Positions 6,051 to 14,279 of a DNA stretch of 19,901 bases are shown here, piece by piece. The stretch is from JAJOKK01 sp965370555 (GTDB lineage: Bacteria; Bipolaricaulota; Bipolaricaulia; UBA7950; UBA9294). A program made the translations under genes and the position numbers. The DNA lies in the NCBI GenBank assembly GCA_965370555.1, contig CBDUVB010000029.1, forward strand, positions 1 through 19,901, written 5' to 3'. Numbering within the stretch: position 1 is the stretch's first letter; every line of letters begins with the position of its first letter. A model generated the notes under the pieces. That model saw only the letters and a program-made list of their open reading frames with translations, did not search any database and was not told the origin of the DNA.

Positions 6051-9000
6051 TCAAGCAATAGCGGCCTCCACTGCGTCGAGAACCTGCTTGCTCTTGAAGC
6101 CCTTTTGCTCCATGGCACCGCTGGGGCAGGCTGCTGCGCAGGAGCCGCAACCCTTACAAAGGGCTTCGGTAACCTCTACCACCTGCCTACCATCAGGTTT
6201 CTCAATGACCTCTAGTGCTCCGAATTCACAAGCACCCACGCAGATGCCACAGCCGCTGCAGACATCCTCATCAACGGAAGCGATGGTGGCCGCGACCGGG
6301 TATGTGTCCTTGCTAATTATCGTCGCCGCGCGGGCCGCCGCGCCCATGGCCTGAGAGACGCTCTCCTCCACCAATTTCGGCGAGTGGGCCATGCCGCAGA
6401 GGAACACCCCGTCGCTGGCAAAGTCAATCGGCCGAAGCTTCATGTGCGCCTCGAGGAAGAATCCATCGGAGTTGAGCGGAACTTTAAGCATCTTGGCTAG
6501 CTCCTCTGCGTCCTCAGCGGGGATCAACGCTGGAGCGAGGACGAGTGCATCGGCCTCGATTCGTACCCGCTGACCTAGCACTGGGTCATTGACGGTAACT
6601 CGTAGCGTCCCATCTTCAACCGTTACCTCTGGCTTTGCTTCTGGCTCGTAGCGAACGAAGCGAACCCCCTCCTCGCGCGCCTCGGTATACATCTCCTCGT
6701 GGTGACCGTAGGTACGGATGTCTCGATAGATGATGGTGACCTCGCCGCTTGGATGTGTTTGCTTAAACTGTAACGCGTTTTTTATTGCCTGCGTACAGCA
6801 TACCCGGCTGCAGTATGGATGCTCGTCCGTTCGACTGCCGACGCATTGGATCATGATGATCCGCTCGCCAAGCTCCTCGCCGCCGGCGAGTTTCTGCTCA
6901 AATTCTAGCTGGGTTATCACGCGCGGATCTTCTCCATAAAGGTACTCGGTTGGGTTTTCCGGGGTAGCGCCGATCGCCACGATCACAACCCCATGCTCGA
7001 CGGTCTCCTCAGTGCCGTTTTTGGCGACCACCGAAGCAAAGTTACCTACCGACCCTTCTACTGGCCCTAACTTGGAGCTTAGGTGGACGTTGATCTTCGG
7101 GTGGTCCATGGTGCGTTTGACCGTCTCTTCGAGCCACTCCGTTGGCGAGTAGCCGTTCTGGAGGAACCGAATGTCTCTCATCACTCCGCCCAGGGACTCC
7201 TCCTTCTCCACAAGGTGGACTTCGAAGCCCTGGTCAGCCAGATTGAGGGCCGCGGTCATGCCGGACATACCACCGCCAATCACCAGCGCATCGTTATTGA
7301 TCGAGATCTCCCCTATCTGCAGGGGTTCGAGGAGCCGCGCCTTGGCGACGGCCATGCGGACTAAGTCCTTCGCCTTCACTGTGGCCTCCGCGGGCTGGTG
7401 CATATGCATCCAGGAACACTGGTCGCGGATGTTGGCCATTTCAAACAGATAGGGATTGAGGCCGGCTTCTCTCACCGTGTCTTGGAACAGCGGTTCATGG
7501 GTGCGCGGGGTGCACGAGGCGACCACCACGCGATTCAGGTCGTATTCCTCAATGTGCTCTCGAATTCTAGCCTGCGTGTCCGAGGAGCAGGTGTAAAGAT
7601 TATCCTCCGCGTAAACCACGTCCGGCAATGACTGGGCATATTCCGCCACCGACGGCACATCGACCACGCCACCGATGTTCTTGCCGCAGTGGCAAACGAA
7701 CACCCCGATGCGAGGAGGCTGCCCGCTGACGTCTTTTTCGGGCGGGTATTCGCGCTCGATGATCTCGGTGCCGCGTTTCTCTGCCAATAGGGCCATCGCC
7801 TTGGCCGCGGCTGCGCTTGCCTCCATCACCGTCTCGGGAATGTCCTTGGGTTCGGCAAATGGACCGCATACATAAACTCCGTCCCGCGAGGTCGATACAG
7901 GCGATGTTGGGGCCGTACGGGCAAATCCATTCTTATCCAGCTCGATGCCAAACCGTCCTGCCAGAAGTTGCGCGTCTTGGGGAGGCTGCAATCCTACGGA
8001 GAGGATGACCATGTCGAACTCTTCGGTCTGATGCGTGCCATCCTCGGCTTCATAGTGAATCTTTAAGTTTTGCGTGCCGGGCATCTCCTCCACGTGTGAG
8101 GGACGACACCGGACGTAGCGCACTCCCATCTCCTTGGCGCGCTCGAAGTACGCATCGAATCCCTTGCCGTAGGCGCGCATGTCCATGTAAAAGATCGTGC
8201 ATCCCAGGTCGGGTTCGTGCTCCTTGGCGATGATCGCCTCTTTGGTCGCGTACATGCAGCAGACCGAGGAGCAGTAATTGTGATCGTAGTCCCTGGAGCC
8301 CACGCATTGGATGAAGGCGATGCGGTGTGGATGCTCGCCGTCTGATACCCGCAGAATCTGCCCTTCGTAGGGGCCGCTGGCCGACTGGAGGCGTTCAAAT
8401 TGAAGACTTGTTAGAACATTCCGAGCCCAGGAATAGCCTAACTCGAGTTTCTGATTAGCGTCGAACAAACAGGACCCGGGGGAAAGAATCGCGGCGCCCA
8501 CGTCGAGATCAACGATTTCGTCCTCTTGGGTGTAATCGATGGCTTTCGCCGAACACGCAGTCTCGCAGGCGCGGCAGGCATCGAGTTCTTCTCCTTTGAG
8601 GAAGTGCATACATGTGTCACGGTCGATGACGGGAACTTTCGGTATGGCTTGCTGATACGGAATGTAAATGGAGGGCCGCTGGACCAATCCGGCGTCGTAA
8701 GCGGAGGTCACAGGCCGGGGGGGACGGGAGGAGACCTCGCTGAGATCCACCGCGCCCGTCGGACACACAACCGCGCAAGCTCCACAGGCCATACAGATCG
8801 GGGAGTGTTTGTCGTAGGCCGGTCCAACATCACGGGTATCACCGCGCCCAGAGAAATCGATCGCCCCGGACTTCATCAGCTCGGAACAAACCCTGGTGCA
8901 CAGCCCACAGAGAATACAGTCCTCGTTCTTCTTCGGGAAACGCGTCTCGGTGACTCCAAGCTCGGCAGCAACCTCTTTCACCTTCTCCACCTCGGGACAG

Positions 9001-9290
9001 CGGGCTAGAAGAAGCTCAGCCATGATCCGGCGTGTCCGTTGTACCCGCTCGGTGTCCGTGCGGATGATCAAACCTTCCTGCACAGGATAGGTACACGACG
9101 CCTCGATCTTGGTCCGTTCATGTTGCTCCACCTCGACCAGGCAGAGCCGACAAGCACCGTAAGCGGGCAAGGCCTTGTGGTAGCAAAGTGTGGGGATCTT
9201 GATCCCCAGTTCCTGACAAGCTTCCAGTACACTGCTCCCTGATTCGAGGCTCACCTGTTGATCGTTAATGGTTAGCGTAATCTCATTCAT
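6051..9290 (-). CDS. NuoG/HydA-type iron-sulfur domain fused to an N-terminally truncated large HdrA
   Basis: The 1079-residue fusion has a NuoG/HydA-like front: a 2Fe-2S domain (Cys36, 47, 50, 66) and two 4Fe-4S motifs (Cys125/128/131/135 and 166/169/172/176). The His-Cys cluster of typical NuoG is not visible. From about residue 196 it becomes HdrA, but enters midway: SAYDAGLVQRPSIYIPYQ aligns with residues 261-279 of the standalone HdrA, just after the first inserted ferredoxin. Then come Cys227/239/242/246, a CSSVCC cluster (340-345), a second HdrA module with FVCHCGKNIGG (531-541), FAD motif IGGGMSGM (671-678), and C-terminal ferredoxins (from 1011 and 1045). The missing HdrA N-terminus is in the NuoE fusion at 14280-15164. 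No [FeFe] H-cluster domain is present. The start overlaps the previous stop as ATGA. Function as a bifurcating NAD/ferredoxin subunit is inferred. Confidence 0.9.
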   Translation of the reverse strand: MNEITLTINDQQVSLESGSSVLEACQELGIKIPTLCYHKALPAYGACRLCLVEVEQHERTKIEASCTYPVQEGLIIRTDTERVQRTRRIMAELLLARCPEVEKVKEVAAELGVTETRFPKKNEDCILCGLCTRVCSELMKSGAIDFSGRGDTRDVGPAYDKHSPICMACGACAVVCPTGAVDLSEVSSRPPRPVTSAYDAGLVQRPSIYIPYQQAIPKVPVIDRDTCMHFLKGEELDACRACETACSAKAIDYTQEDEIVDLDVGAAILSPGSCLFDANQKLELGYSWARNVLTSLQFERLQSASGPYEGQILRVSDGEHPHRIAFIQCVGSRDYDHNYCSSVCCMYATKEAIIAKEHEPDLGCTIFYMDMRAYGKGFDAYFERAKEMGVRYVRCRPSHVEEMPGTQNLKIHYEAEDGTHQTEEFDMVILSVGLQPPQDAQLLAGRFGIELDKNGFARTAPTSPVSTSRDGVYVCGPFAEPKDIPETVMEASAAAAKAMALLAEKRGTEIIEREYPPEKDVSGQPPRIGVFVCHCGKNIGGVVDVPSVAEYAQSLPDVVYAEDNLYTCSSDTQARIREHIEEYDLNRVVVASCTPRTHEPLFQDTVREAGLNPYLFEMANIRDQCSWMHMHQPAEATVKAKDLVRMAVAKARLLEPLQIGEISINNDALVIGGGMSGMTAALNLADQGFEVHLVEKEESLGGVMRDIRFLQNGYSPTEWLEETVKRTMDHPKINVHLSSKLGPVEGSVGNFASVVAKNGTEETVEHGVVIVAIGATPENPTEYLYGEDPRVITQLEFEQKLAGGEELGERIIMIQCVGSRTDEHPYCSRVCCTQAIKNALQFKQTHPSGEVTIIYRDIRTYGHHEEMYTEAREEGVRFVRYEPEAKPEVTVEDGTLRVTVNDPVLGQRVRIEADALVLAPALIPAEDAEELAKMLKVPLNSDGFFLEAHMKLRPIDFASDGVFLCGMAHSPKLVEESVSQAMGAAARAATIISKDTYPVAATIASVDEDVCSGCGICVGACEFGALEVIEKPDGRQVVEVTEALCKGCGSCAAACPSGAMEQKGFKSKQVLDAVEAAIA

Positions 9291-9745
9291 CGGTTCACAA
9301 CTTCCCTCGTGTCAAACCGCGTGCTCGTTCCACCTATTCGACGCTCGTAGAGGAAATCGACCCCAGGATTCCCTACTATCAGCGTCTCCAGGGTTGCCGC
9401 AATGTCTCCCAACGGCTTCCGATCCGGATGGCTGTAGAGGAAGGTTGCCTTGATCCTCGTGCCGGTCTCTGGCGTGGATGCTATCTCAAATTTGCCGTTG
9501 GCCTCTCTCGCTGCTTGGGCCAACAGTGCAAGACCCATTCCCACTCTCCGACCCAGTTTGGAAGTAAAGAAAGGTTGGGCTGCACGGCTCAGTATCTCTT
9601 TTTTCATACCTTTTCCGTTATCCTCAATCTTCAGGGTCAGCATATCCTTTTCCTCGTCTTCCACCACCGATATCTCCACCCGGTTCGCCTCAGCGCGGAT
9701 TGAATTCTCCACAATGTCCAAGATATGAAGCGACAGATCTTTCAT
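9287..9745 (-). CDS. Small GHKL-type ATP-binding protein (HATPase_c only)
   Basis: The 152-residue protein is an isolated histidine-kinase/Hsp90-like ATPase domain. It shows the N box (HILDIVENSI, Glu13-Asn14), G1 box EDNGKGM (41-47) and G2 box VGMGLALL (68-75). There is no sensor, dimerization or phospho-accepting histidine domain, so it is not a conventional sensor kinase; anti-sigma-factor-like partner switching or protein phosphorylation are possible. Similar small ATPases are known beside [FeFe] hydrogenase HydABC genes in Clostridia and Thermotogae. It starts within the PHP gene stop and ends within the NuoG-HdrA start, both as 4-base ATGA overlaps. No target is evident. Confidence 0.88.
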   Translation of the reverse strand: MKDLSLHILDIVENSIRAEANRVEISVVEDEEKDMLTLKIEDNGKGMKKEILSRAAQPFFTSKLGRRVGMGLALLAQAAREANGKFEIASTPETGTRIKATFLYSHPDRKPLGDIAATLETLIVGNPGVDFLYERRIGGTSTRFDTREVVNR

Positions 9746-10461
9746 CTCTCCCCCAGGACCCTTCGTCCACCGATCTGCTTCAAGGCCATCCTTATCTCCG
9801 ATACCGTTGGGGCTTCGAGAAAGAAACGCGTGTATTCTGTACCGATCTCTTCAGGGCGATGTGCGTCCGAAGAGCAGATCACCGACAAGTGTCCGGGCAA
9901 TGGCAGCGCACTCCATGAGCTGACTTCGATCCCATCGAGCCCCAGCCCGTCTGGGATAAATCCAAGCTGGCTTGTTACGCTGAAGCTTGGACGATCCACG
10001 TGGGCGGCGATTGCAATGCCTCCGAAGTTGTGGATGGTTTGCACGACCTCATGCAGTGTCAAATCGGTGGCGCCGATCAACAACCTGCGATGGCGATCGA
10101 TTACCCTGTCTTCGTCATCCATTACCAGTTGCTCACCGAATATCTCCGGCTCGTTCTCCCCGGAGAGGTGTGCATAGACGAGGTTCTGGGCCGCAGTAAG
10201 ACTAGAATCGTCTGCAAATAAGCCTAACATGTGGACCTCTTCCTGGGTAGTGATCTCCATGCCTCCGATCACGGTGAGCCCAACCTTTTCTGCTGCCCTT
10301 CTTGTTACTAGGACATTCTCTGCGGAGTTATGGTCACAGATCGCGATCACGTCCAATCCCCTTTCTTTTGACAGTCGAACAATATTGGAAGGAGACATCT
10401 CCCTTTCCGCACAGGGTGAAAGACACGTATGCATATGAAGATCTGCATGAAATACCCTCAC
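9742..10461 (-). CDS. PHP-domain metal-dependent phosphoesterase
   Basis: The 239-residue protein belongs to the PHP superfamily (DNA polymerase III alpha N-terminus, HisK and YciV-like phosphatases). Metal ligands are visible: HMH (His9, His11), CDHN (Asp43, His44), GGMEIT (Glu69), AAHVDRP (His154) and SSDAH (Asp199, His201). This fits hydrolysis of a phosphate ester, either a nucleotide or a phosphoprotein; the substrate is unknown. The start codon is GTG, overlapping the preceding stop as GTGA, and the stop overlaps the next start as ATGA. Its place between two DRTGG/CBS genes and two ATPase domains suggests it reverses a phosphorylation or removes a signal nucleotide (inference). Confidence 0.9.
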   Translation of the reverse strand: MRVFHADLHMHTCLSPCAEREMSPSNIVRLSKERGLDVIAICDHNSAENVLVTRRAAEKVGLTVIGGMEITTQEEVHMLGLFADDSSLTAAQNLVYAHLSGENEPEIFGEQLVMDDEDRVIDRHRRLLIGATDLTLHEVVQTIHNFGGIAIAAHVDRPSFSVTSQLGFIPDGLGLDGIEVSSWSALPLPGHLSVICSSDAHRPEEIGTEYTRFFLEAPTVSEIRMALKQIGGRRVLGER

Positions 10462-10805
10462 GTCCTCATTCCAGAGACTCCGAGTTTGTACAATCGTCCG
10501 ATCAGCTCAAAGGCCGGAAGTGGACTAACCAGAAGCGGCACATTCTCCTCTGTTGCCTTATCGAGTGTGTTCACCTCGGGCTCACGTGCGTTAACCAGAA
10601 CGATCCCCGCTAGCTCCTTCATACTCGCCACGGCAATGATATTCTGATGGGTCTGCAGGGTCACCCATAGGTCCCCTTCCTGAGCGTTCGCGATCACATC
10701 ACTCAACAGATCGCTTGCGTAGCCTCCATTTACTTCGTGCGAAAGCGATCCACCGCCTGCTCTCACTTCAAGTGGTAACCGTTGCATGATCTCGGATAGC
10801 TTCAC
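10458..10805 (-). CDS. DRTGG-domain protein, copy 2
   Basis: A 115-residue protein resembling the DRTGG domain, also found at the N-terminus of some HPr kinase-related and phosphotransacetylase-like proteins. Hydrophobic strands (GDLWVTLQTHQN, GIVLVNAREPE) and the ENVPLLVSPLPAFELIGRLY segment near the end resemble its neighbour at 11718-12095 (KGIPLLATPLLMYEACGRLY). No catalytic motif is visible, so a ligand-binding or scaffold role is more likely than enzymatic. The start is GTG, overlapping the CBS-HATPase stop as GTGA, and its own stop overlaps the PHP gene start as GTGA. Confidence in the family is fair; the function is unknown. Confidence 0.8.
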   Translation of the reverse strand: MKLSEIMQRLPLEVRAGGGSLSHEVNGGYASDLLSDVIANAQEGDLWVTLQTHQNIIAVASMKELAGIVLVNAREPEVNTLDKATEENVPLLVSPLPAFELIGRLYKLGVSGMRT

Positions 10806-11725
10806 GTTTTGCCCCCCACGAGGATCTCGACTTCAAGGCGCGTTCCCACTCCAACCGTTGAATCAAGGCGCATTCGATCAGCACACGTTTTGATATTGTG
10901 CAGACCCATTCCAGCGCCGAACCCAAGCTCCCTCACCCAATCCGGGGCCGTGGAGAAGCCCGGACGCATGGCCTGGTCGACGTTTTCGATGCCAGGACCA
11001 TCATCTGTCACCTCGAGCCGGATTGAGTTAGATTCAATTATCGCTGTAATCAGGCCACCGTTTGTGAAAAACATGAGATTCATCTCCGCCTCATACGTGG
11101 CAATGGCGGCCCGACGGACCGTCTGAGGGTTGATTCCCAGTCGCATGAGGGAGGTTTTCAGCCCACTGGCACTGGCACCTGCTCGTTCGACATCACCACC
11201 ACCGGCCACGTCGTACTCAAAGATCAGTGAACTTCGGTCAGCAACGATGTCCTCGAAGATATGCTTTGACCTGGTGCTGTGCATCTCTGCCTGGCGGTAA
11301 TCGACGTCCAACTTCTTGAGCAATCCAACGATACTGTCTCCCTTGGTGAGAACCCCGATCACTTTCTTACTGTCTCTTGCGAAGACCGGCAGGCGGCCAA
11401 ACCCAAACCTCTCGAGCTTGTTGATCGCCTGGATAAGCGGTTCGTCCTGAAAGAGCGTTATGACGTTTCTCGTCATCCAGTCGGCTATCGCACAGTTGGG
11501 ACTGCCTTCGGCCAGCCACCGGATGAAATCCTCGATGCTAATGATGCCGACCAAACATCCATCCTCGATCACGGGGGTACCCGAGATGCGGTTGTCGCGT
11601 AGGATTCCCCGCAACTCACTTACTGGGGTCGAAGGCGTGACAGTGATAACCTCCTTTTTCATCACATCGCCAACCCGGAGTTCATAGACGAGCTCCTGGA
11701 TCTTGGTGATCTCTAATTCAGGCAA
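10802..11725 (-). CDS. CBS-pair sensor fused to HATPase domain
   Basis: I take the TTG at 11723-11725 as start, because AAGGAGG lies nine bases upstream and the frame's earlier ATG (11782) lies deep in the preceding gene; this gives 307 residues. Two CBS motifs occupy about 17-75 and 80-138 and typically bind adenine nucleotides or SAM. A linker leads to a GHKL/RsbW-like ATPase domain with N box YEAEMN (211-216), G1 DDGPGI (241-246) and G2 GFGAGMGLHNIK (268-279). The arrangement suggests a kinase or partner-switch protein gated by energy charge. It overlaps the upstream DRTGG gene by 8 bases and the downstream one as GTGA. The link to hydrogenase control is by context only. Confidence 0.87.
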   Translation of the reverse strand: MPELEITKIQELVYELRVGDVMKKEVITVTPSTPVSELRGILRDNRISGTPVIEDGCLVGIISIEDFIRWLAEGSPNCAIADWMTRNVITLFQDEPLIQAINKLERFGFGRLPVFARDSKKVIGVLTKGDSIVGLLKKLDVDYRQAEMHSTRSKHIFEDIVADRSSLIFEYDVAGGGDVERAGASASGLKTSLMRLGINPQTVRRAAIATYEAEMNLMFFTNGGLITAIIESNSIRLEVTDDGPGIENVDQAMRPGFSTAPDWVRELGFGAGMGLHNIKTCADRMRLDSTVGVGTRLEVEILVGGKT

Positions 11726-12095
11726 TCGGGACGCCCTCCTTCCGGGTCCCAGCAGGTAACCCCGCTGCGTACAGCCGACCACAAGCCTCGTACATAAGAA
11801 GAGGAGTAGCTAACAGGGGTATCCCTTTATCTTCTGCCAGTTTCACCGCTTCCGGCTGCGGCTGCTTACCGCGGACAAAGCAGATGGCGACGAAGTCGAG
11901 CAGCTCTGCCGCGCGGATCACTTGCACGTTGGTCAACCCAGTCAAAAGCAACGAATCGGGGCCGCGCAAGGACAGTATATCGCTGATAAGGTCACTTGCC
12001 TGACATGACGTGACCTCACGGGGGACGCAGAGGGTCCAATCGGCTTTCCAGGCTGACTCTGTCTCGAGAATCTCGCAAACGGTTTTCAGTTTCAT
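11718..12095 (-). CDS. DRTGG-domain protein, copy 1
   Basis: The protein is 125 residues from the ATG at 12093-12095, chosen because it overlaps the NuoF stop as ATGA and removes a spurious extension into the NuoF frame. It has the DRTGG-like alternating strand pattern: LTGLTNVQVIRAAEL, AICFVRGKQPQPE and KGIPLLATPLLMYEACGRLY. It is homologous to the protein at 10458-10805, and the pair flanks the CBS-HATPase gene. No catalytic residues are recognised. Such domains occur in HydABC-associated gene sets, but their ligand is not established to my knowledge. Confidence 0.8.
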   Translation of the reverse strand: MKLKTVCEILETESAWKADWTLCVPREVTSCQASDLISDILSLRGPDSLLLTGLTNVQVIRAAELLDFVAICFVRGKQPQPEAVKLAEDKGIPLLATPLLMYEACGRLYAAGLPAGTRKEGVPIA

Positions 12096-13885
12096 TGGAC
12101 CGTGACCGCCTCGAACTTGCAAACATCGCGACAGACGCCGCATTTGATGCACTTCTCCTGATCGATGGTTTGCGGTTCTCCTTTCGCTCCCGAGATTGCG
12201 TCTTGAGGACAATTCTTGACACACAGCATGCATGCCTTGCACTTCTCCGGATCAATCGAATACTCGATTAGGGCTTTGCAGACTCCGGCCGGACAACGCC
12301 GCTCATTGATATGAGCCTCATACTCGTCTTTGAAGTAGCGCAGGGTACTTAAGACCGGATTGGGAGCAGTTGCCCCAAGAGCACATAGGGAGCCGTCCTT
12401 GATAGCCGGAGCGAGCTCCTCAAGAAGGGCGATATCTTCCTGTTTCCCCTTTCCCTCACAGATGCCAGTGACAATCTGATACATCACGTCTACGCCTTCA
12501 CGACAGGCAGTGCACTTCCCACAGGATTCGCCCCGCAGGAATTCAAGGAAGTACCTTGCTACATCGACCATGCAGTCGCTCTCGTCCAGCACGATCATGC
12601 CGCCCGAGCCCATAATGGAACCAGCCTCAGCCAGGCGCTCGTAGTCTATCGGGAGGTCGAGCAGACTCGCAGGGATGCAGCCACCCGAGGGACCACCAGT
12701 CTGTACGGCCTTGAACGCCTTGCCGTTCTCCATCCCGCCGCCGATCTCGAAGATGATCTCGCGCAGTGTAATCCCCATGGGGACCTCAACAAGGCCGGTG
12801 TTCCTTACTTTCCCAACCAGGGCGAACACCTTCGTACCCTTACTGGTTTCTGTGCCAATCTGCGAGAACCACTCAGCACCGCGGTTGATAATCTCCGGAA
12901 CCGTCACCCAGGTCTCGACGTTGTTGATATTCGTCGGTTTGCCTCGTATTCCCGATTCAGCGGGGAAAGGCGGCCGCAGGCGCGGTTCAGGGGGTAGCCC
13001 TTCCAGCGATCGGATGAGCGAGGTCTCCTCCCCGCATACGAATGCCCCAGCTCCACGTAGAATCGAGATGTCAAAGTCGAAACCACTACCAAGGATATCC
13101 GTCCCTATGAGGCCGTATTCTCGAGCCTGTTCTAGCGCCTTCTCCATCCGTTTCACAGCAAGAGGATACTCGTTTCTGATATATACGAAGCCCTGGCTGG
13201 CACCGATCGCCCTGGCACCTATCACCATCCCTTCCACCACGGCATGAGGATCGGACTCGATGATGCTGCGATCCATGAAGGCTCCAGGGTCACCCTCATC
13301 GGCATTGCAGACCACGAACTTCTCATCCTCCAGCTGTTTTCTGGTCAGCTCCCACTTGAGGCCGGTGGGGAATCCCGCTCCGCCTCGGCCACGGAGCCCT
13401 GATTTCTTGATCTCTTCGATGATCTCCTCACTGGTCACGGCGGTAAGGGCTTTTGCCAAGCCCTGGTAGGCACCACGGGCAATGGCTTCATCAATTTCCT
13501 CAGGATCGATTAGGCCACGGTTGCGCAGAGCGATCAGGCGCTGCTTCTTGAAGAAGTCGATCTCGCTCATCCTCGGCACCGGCGCTTCTTCGACGGGTGC
13601 TGTGTACATTAAACGTTCAACAGGGCGTCCTTTAAGGAAGTGCTCCTCGACAAGTTCCGGTACGTCCTCTTCAGAAAGAAGCTGGTAGAAGATATTGTCC
13701 GGCTGAACAACCATCACAGGACCCTGGGCACAGAACCCGTTACAACCGGTCATAACGATAGCGATCTCATCGTGCAGGCCGTGCTTGGTCAGCTCCTGTT
13801 CCAGGACCCGTTTGATCCGAAATGAACCATTGGAGACACAACCCGTCCCGGCACAAAGCATTAAGTGCATCCGAGGATTGTTCAT
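12092..13885 (-). CDS. nuoF: NuoF/HydB-type NADH-binding flavoprotein subunit
   Basis: The 597-residue protein has HydB architecture: an N-terminal thioredoxin-like 2Fe-2S domain (Cys11, 16, 48, 52), an FMN/NADH-binding domain with LRGRGGAGFPTGLKW (163-177) and CNADEGDPGAF, an SLBB-like part, a 4Fe-4S site around ESCGKCTACREG, and two C-terminal ferredoxin motifs, CKACMLCVKNC (549-559) and CIKCGVCRDVC (579-589). It exchanges hydride with NAD(H) and passes electrons through the clusters. The extra N- and C-terminal iron-sulfur domains match bifurcating HydB rather than respiratory NuoF, which usually lacks them. Its start overlaps the preceding stop as ATGA; its stop overlaps the DRTGG gene in the same way. 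There are no membrane segments, so it is cytosolic. Confidence 0.95.
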   Translation of the reverse strand: MNNPRMHLMLCAGTGCVSNGSFRIKRVLEQELTKHGLHDEIAIVMTGCNGFCAQGPVMVVQPDNIFYQLLSEEDVPELVEEHFLKGRPVERLMYTAPVEEAPVPRMSEIDFFKKQRLIALRNRGLIDPEEIDEAIARGAYQGLAKALTAVTSEEIIEEIKKSGLRGRGGAGFPTGLKWELTRKQLEDEKFVVCNADEGDPGAFMDRSIIESDPHAVVEGMVIGARAIGASQGFVYIRNEYPLAVKRMEKALEQAREYGLIGTDILGSGFDFDISILRGAGAFVCGEETSLIRSLEGLPPEPRLRPPFPAESGIRGKPTNINNVETWVTVPEIINRGAEWFSQIGTETSKGTKVFALVGKVRNTGLVEVPMGITLREIIFEIGGGMENGKAFKAVQTGGPSGGCIPASLLDLPIDYERLAEAGSIMGSGGMIVLDESDCMVDVARYFLEFLRGESCGKCTACREGVDVMYQIVTGICEGKGKQEDIALLEELAPAIKDGSLCALGATAPNPVLSTLRYFKDEYEAHINERRCPAGVCKALIEYSIDPEKCKACMLCVKNCPQDAISGAKGEPQTIDQEKCIKCGVCRDVCKFEAVTVQ

Positions 13886-14265
13886 AGTGTTTGCTCGCTA
13901 CCTATGGCCAGGGCGTGTTCAGCCACGATCTTTCCACCCAGGATGTGTTCCGAGAAGATTCGCTCAACCTTCTCCTCGGTGAGCTCGACGTATTTCACAG
14001 GTGCCTGCCCGGCGATCTCAACGGTCATCATTGGTTCCTTGCTACACAAACCGGCACAGCCAGAAGCGGTGACGATCACGTCGCTTGCCTCAGCGTCACT
14101 CACACACTCAATCACGGTCGACATGATCTTCCGCGCCCCGGCCGCGATTCCACAGGTTCCCATGTGGACAGTGATCTTGGCCCGCCCCGCGCCTTCCCGC
14201 AACGACATTGCTCTCTTCATACGTTTGGCAATGCCGTCTAGATCCCCTGGTCGCAGTTTGGACAC
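13882..14265 (-). CDS. Small thioredoxin-like [2Fe-2S] ferredoxin domain protein
   Basis: This small protein has the conserved block VHMGTCGIAAGARKIM and then ASGCAGLCSKEPMM, characteristic of the standalone (2Fe-2S) ferredoxins between hydC- and hydB-type genes in hydrogenase operons. Four cysteines are present in total. I favour the GTG at 14263-14265 (127 residues), preceded by AAGGAG with six bases spacing; an ATG at 14281-14283 overlapping the NuoE stop as ATGA is the alternative and adds six residues. A longer frame from 14388 lies within the NuoE fusion and is unlikely. The stop overlaps the NuoF start as ATGA. It probably carries electrons between the NuoE- and NuoF-like subunits, though this role is not proven for the family. 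Confidence 0.88.
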   Translation of the reverse strand: MSKLRPGDLDGIAKRMKRAMSLREGAGRAKITVHMGTCGIAAGARKIMSTVIECVSDAEASDVIVTASGCAGLCSKEPMMTVEIAGQAPVKYVELTEEKVERIFSEHILGGKIVAEHALAIGSEQTL

Positions 14266-14279
14266 CTTCTGCTCCTTCC

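Noticed and set aside
7600..8620. Several 60-110 codon minus-strand frames inside the NuoG-HdrA gene
   Set aside because: They are alternative-frame shadows of a GC-rich coding sequence, with arginine-rich, low-complexity translations and no ribosome binding site.
6051..9290. [FeFe] hydrogenase HydA annotation for the big NuoG-like protein
   Set aside because: The N-terminus is HydA/NuoG-like, but the H-cluster motifs (such as TSCCPAW and FMACPGGC types) are absent and the rest is clearly HdrA.
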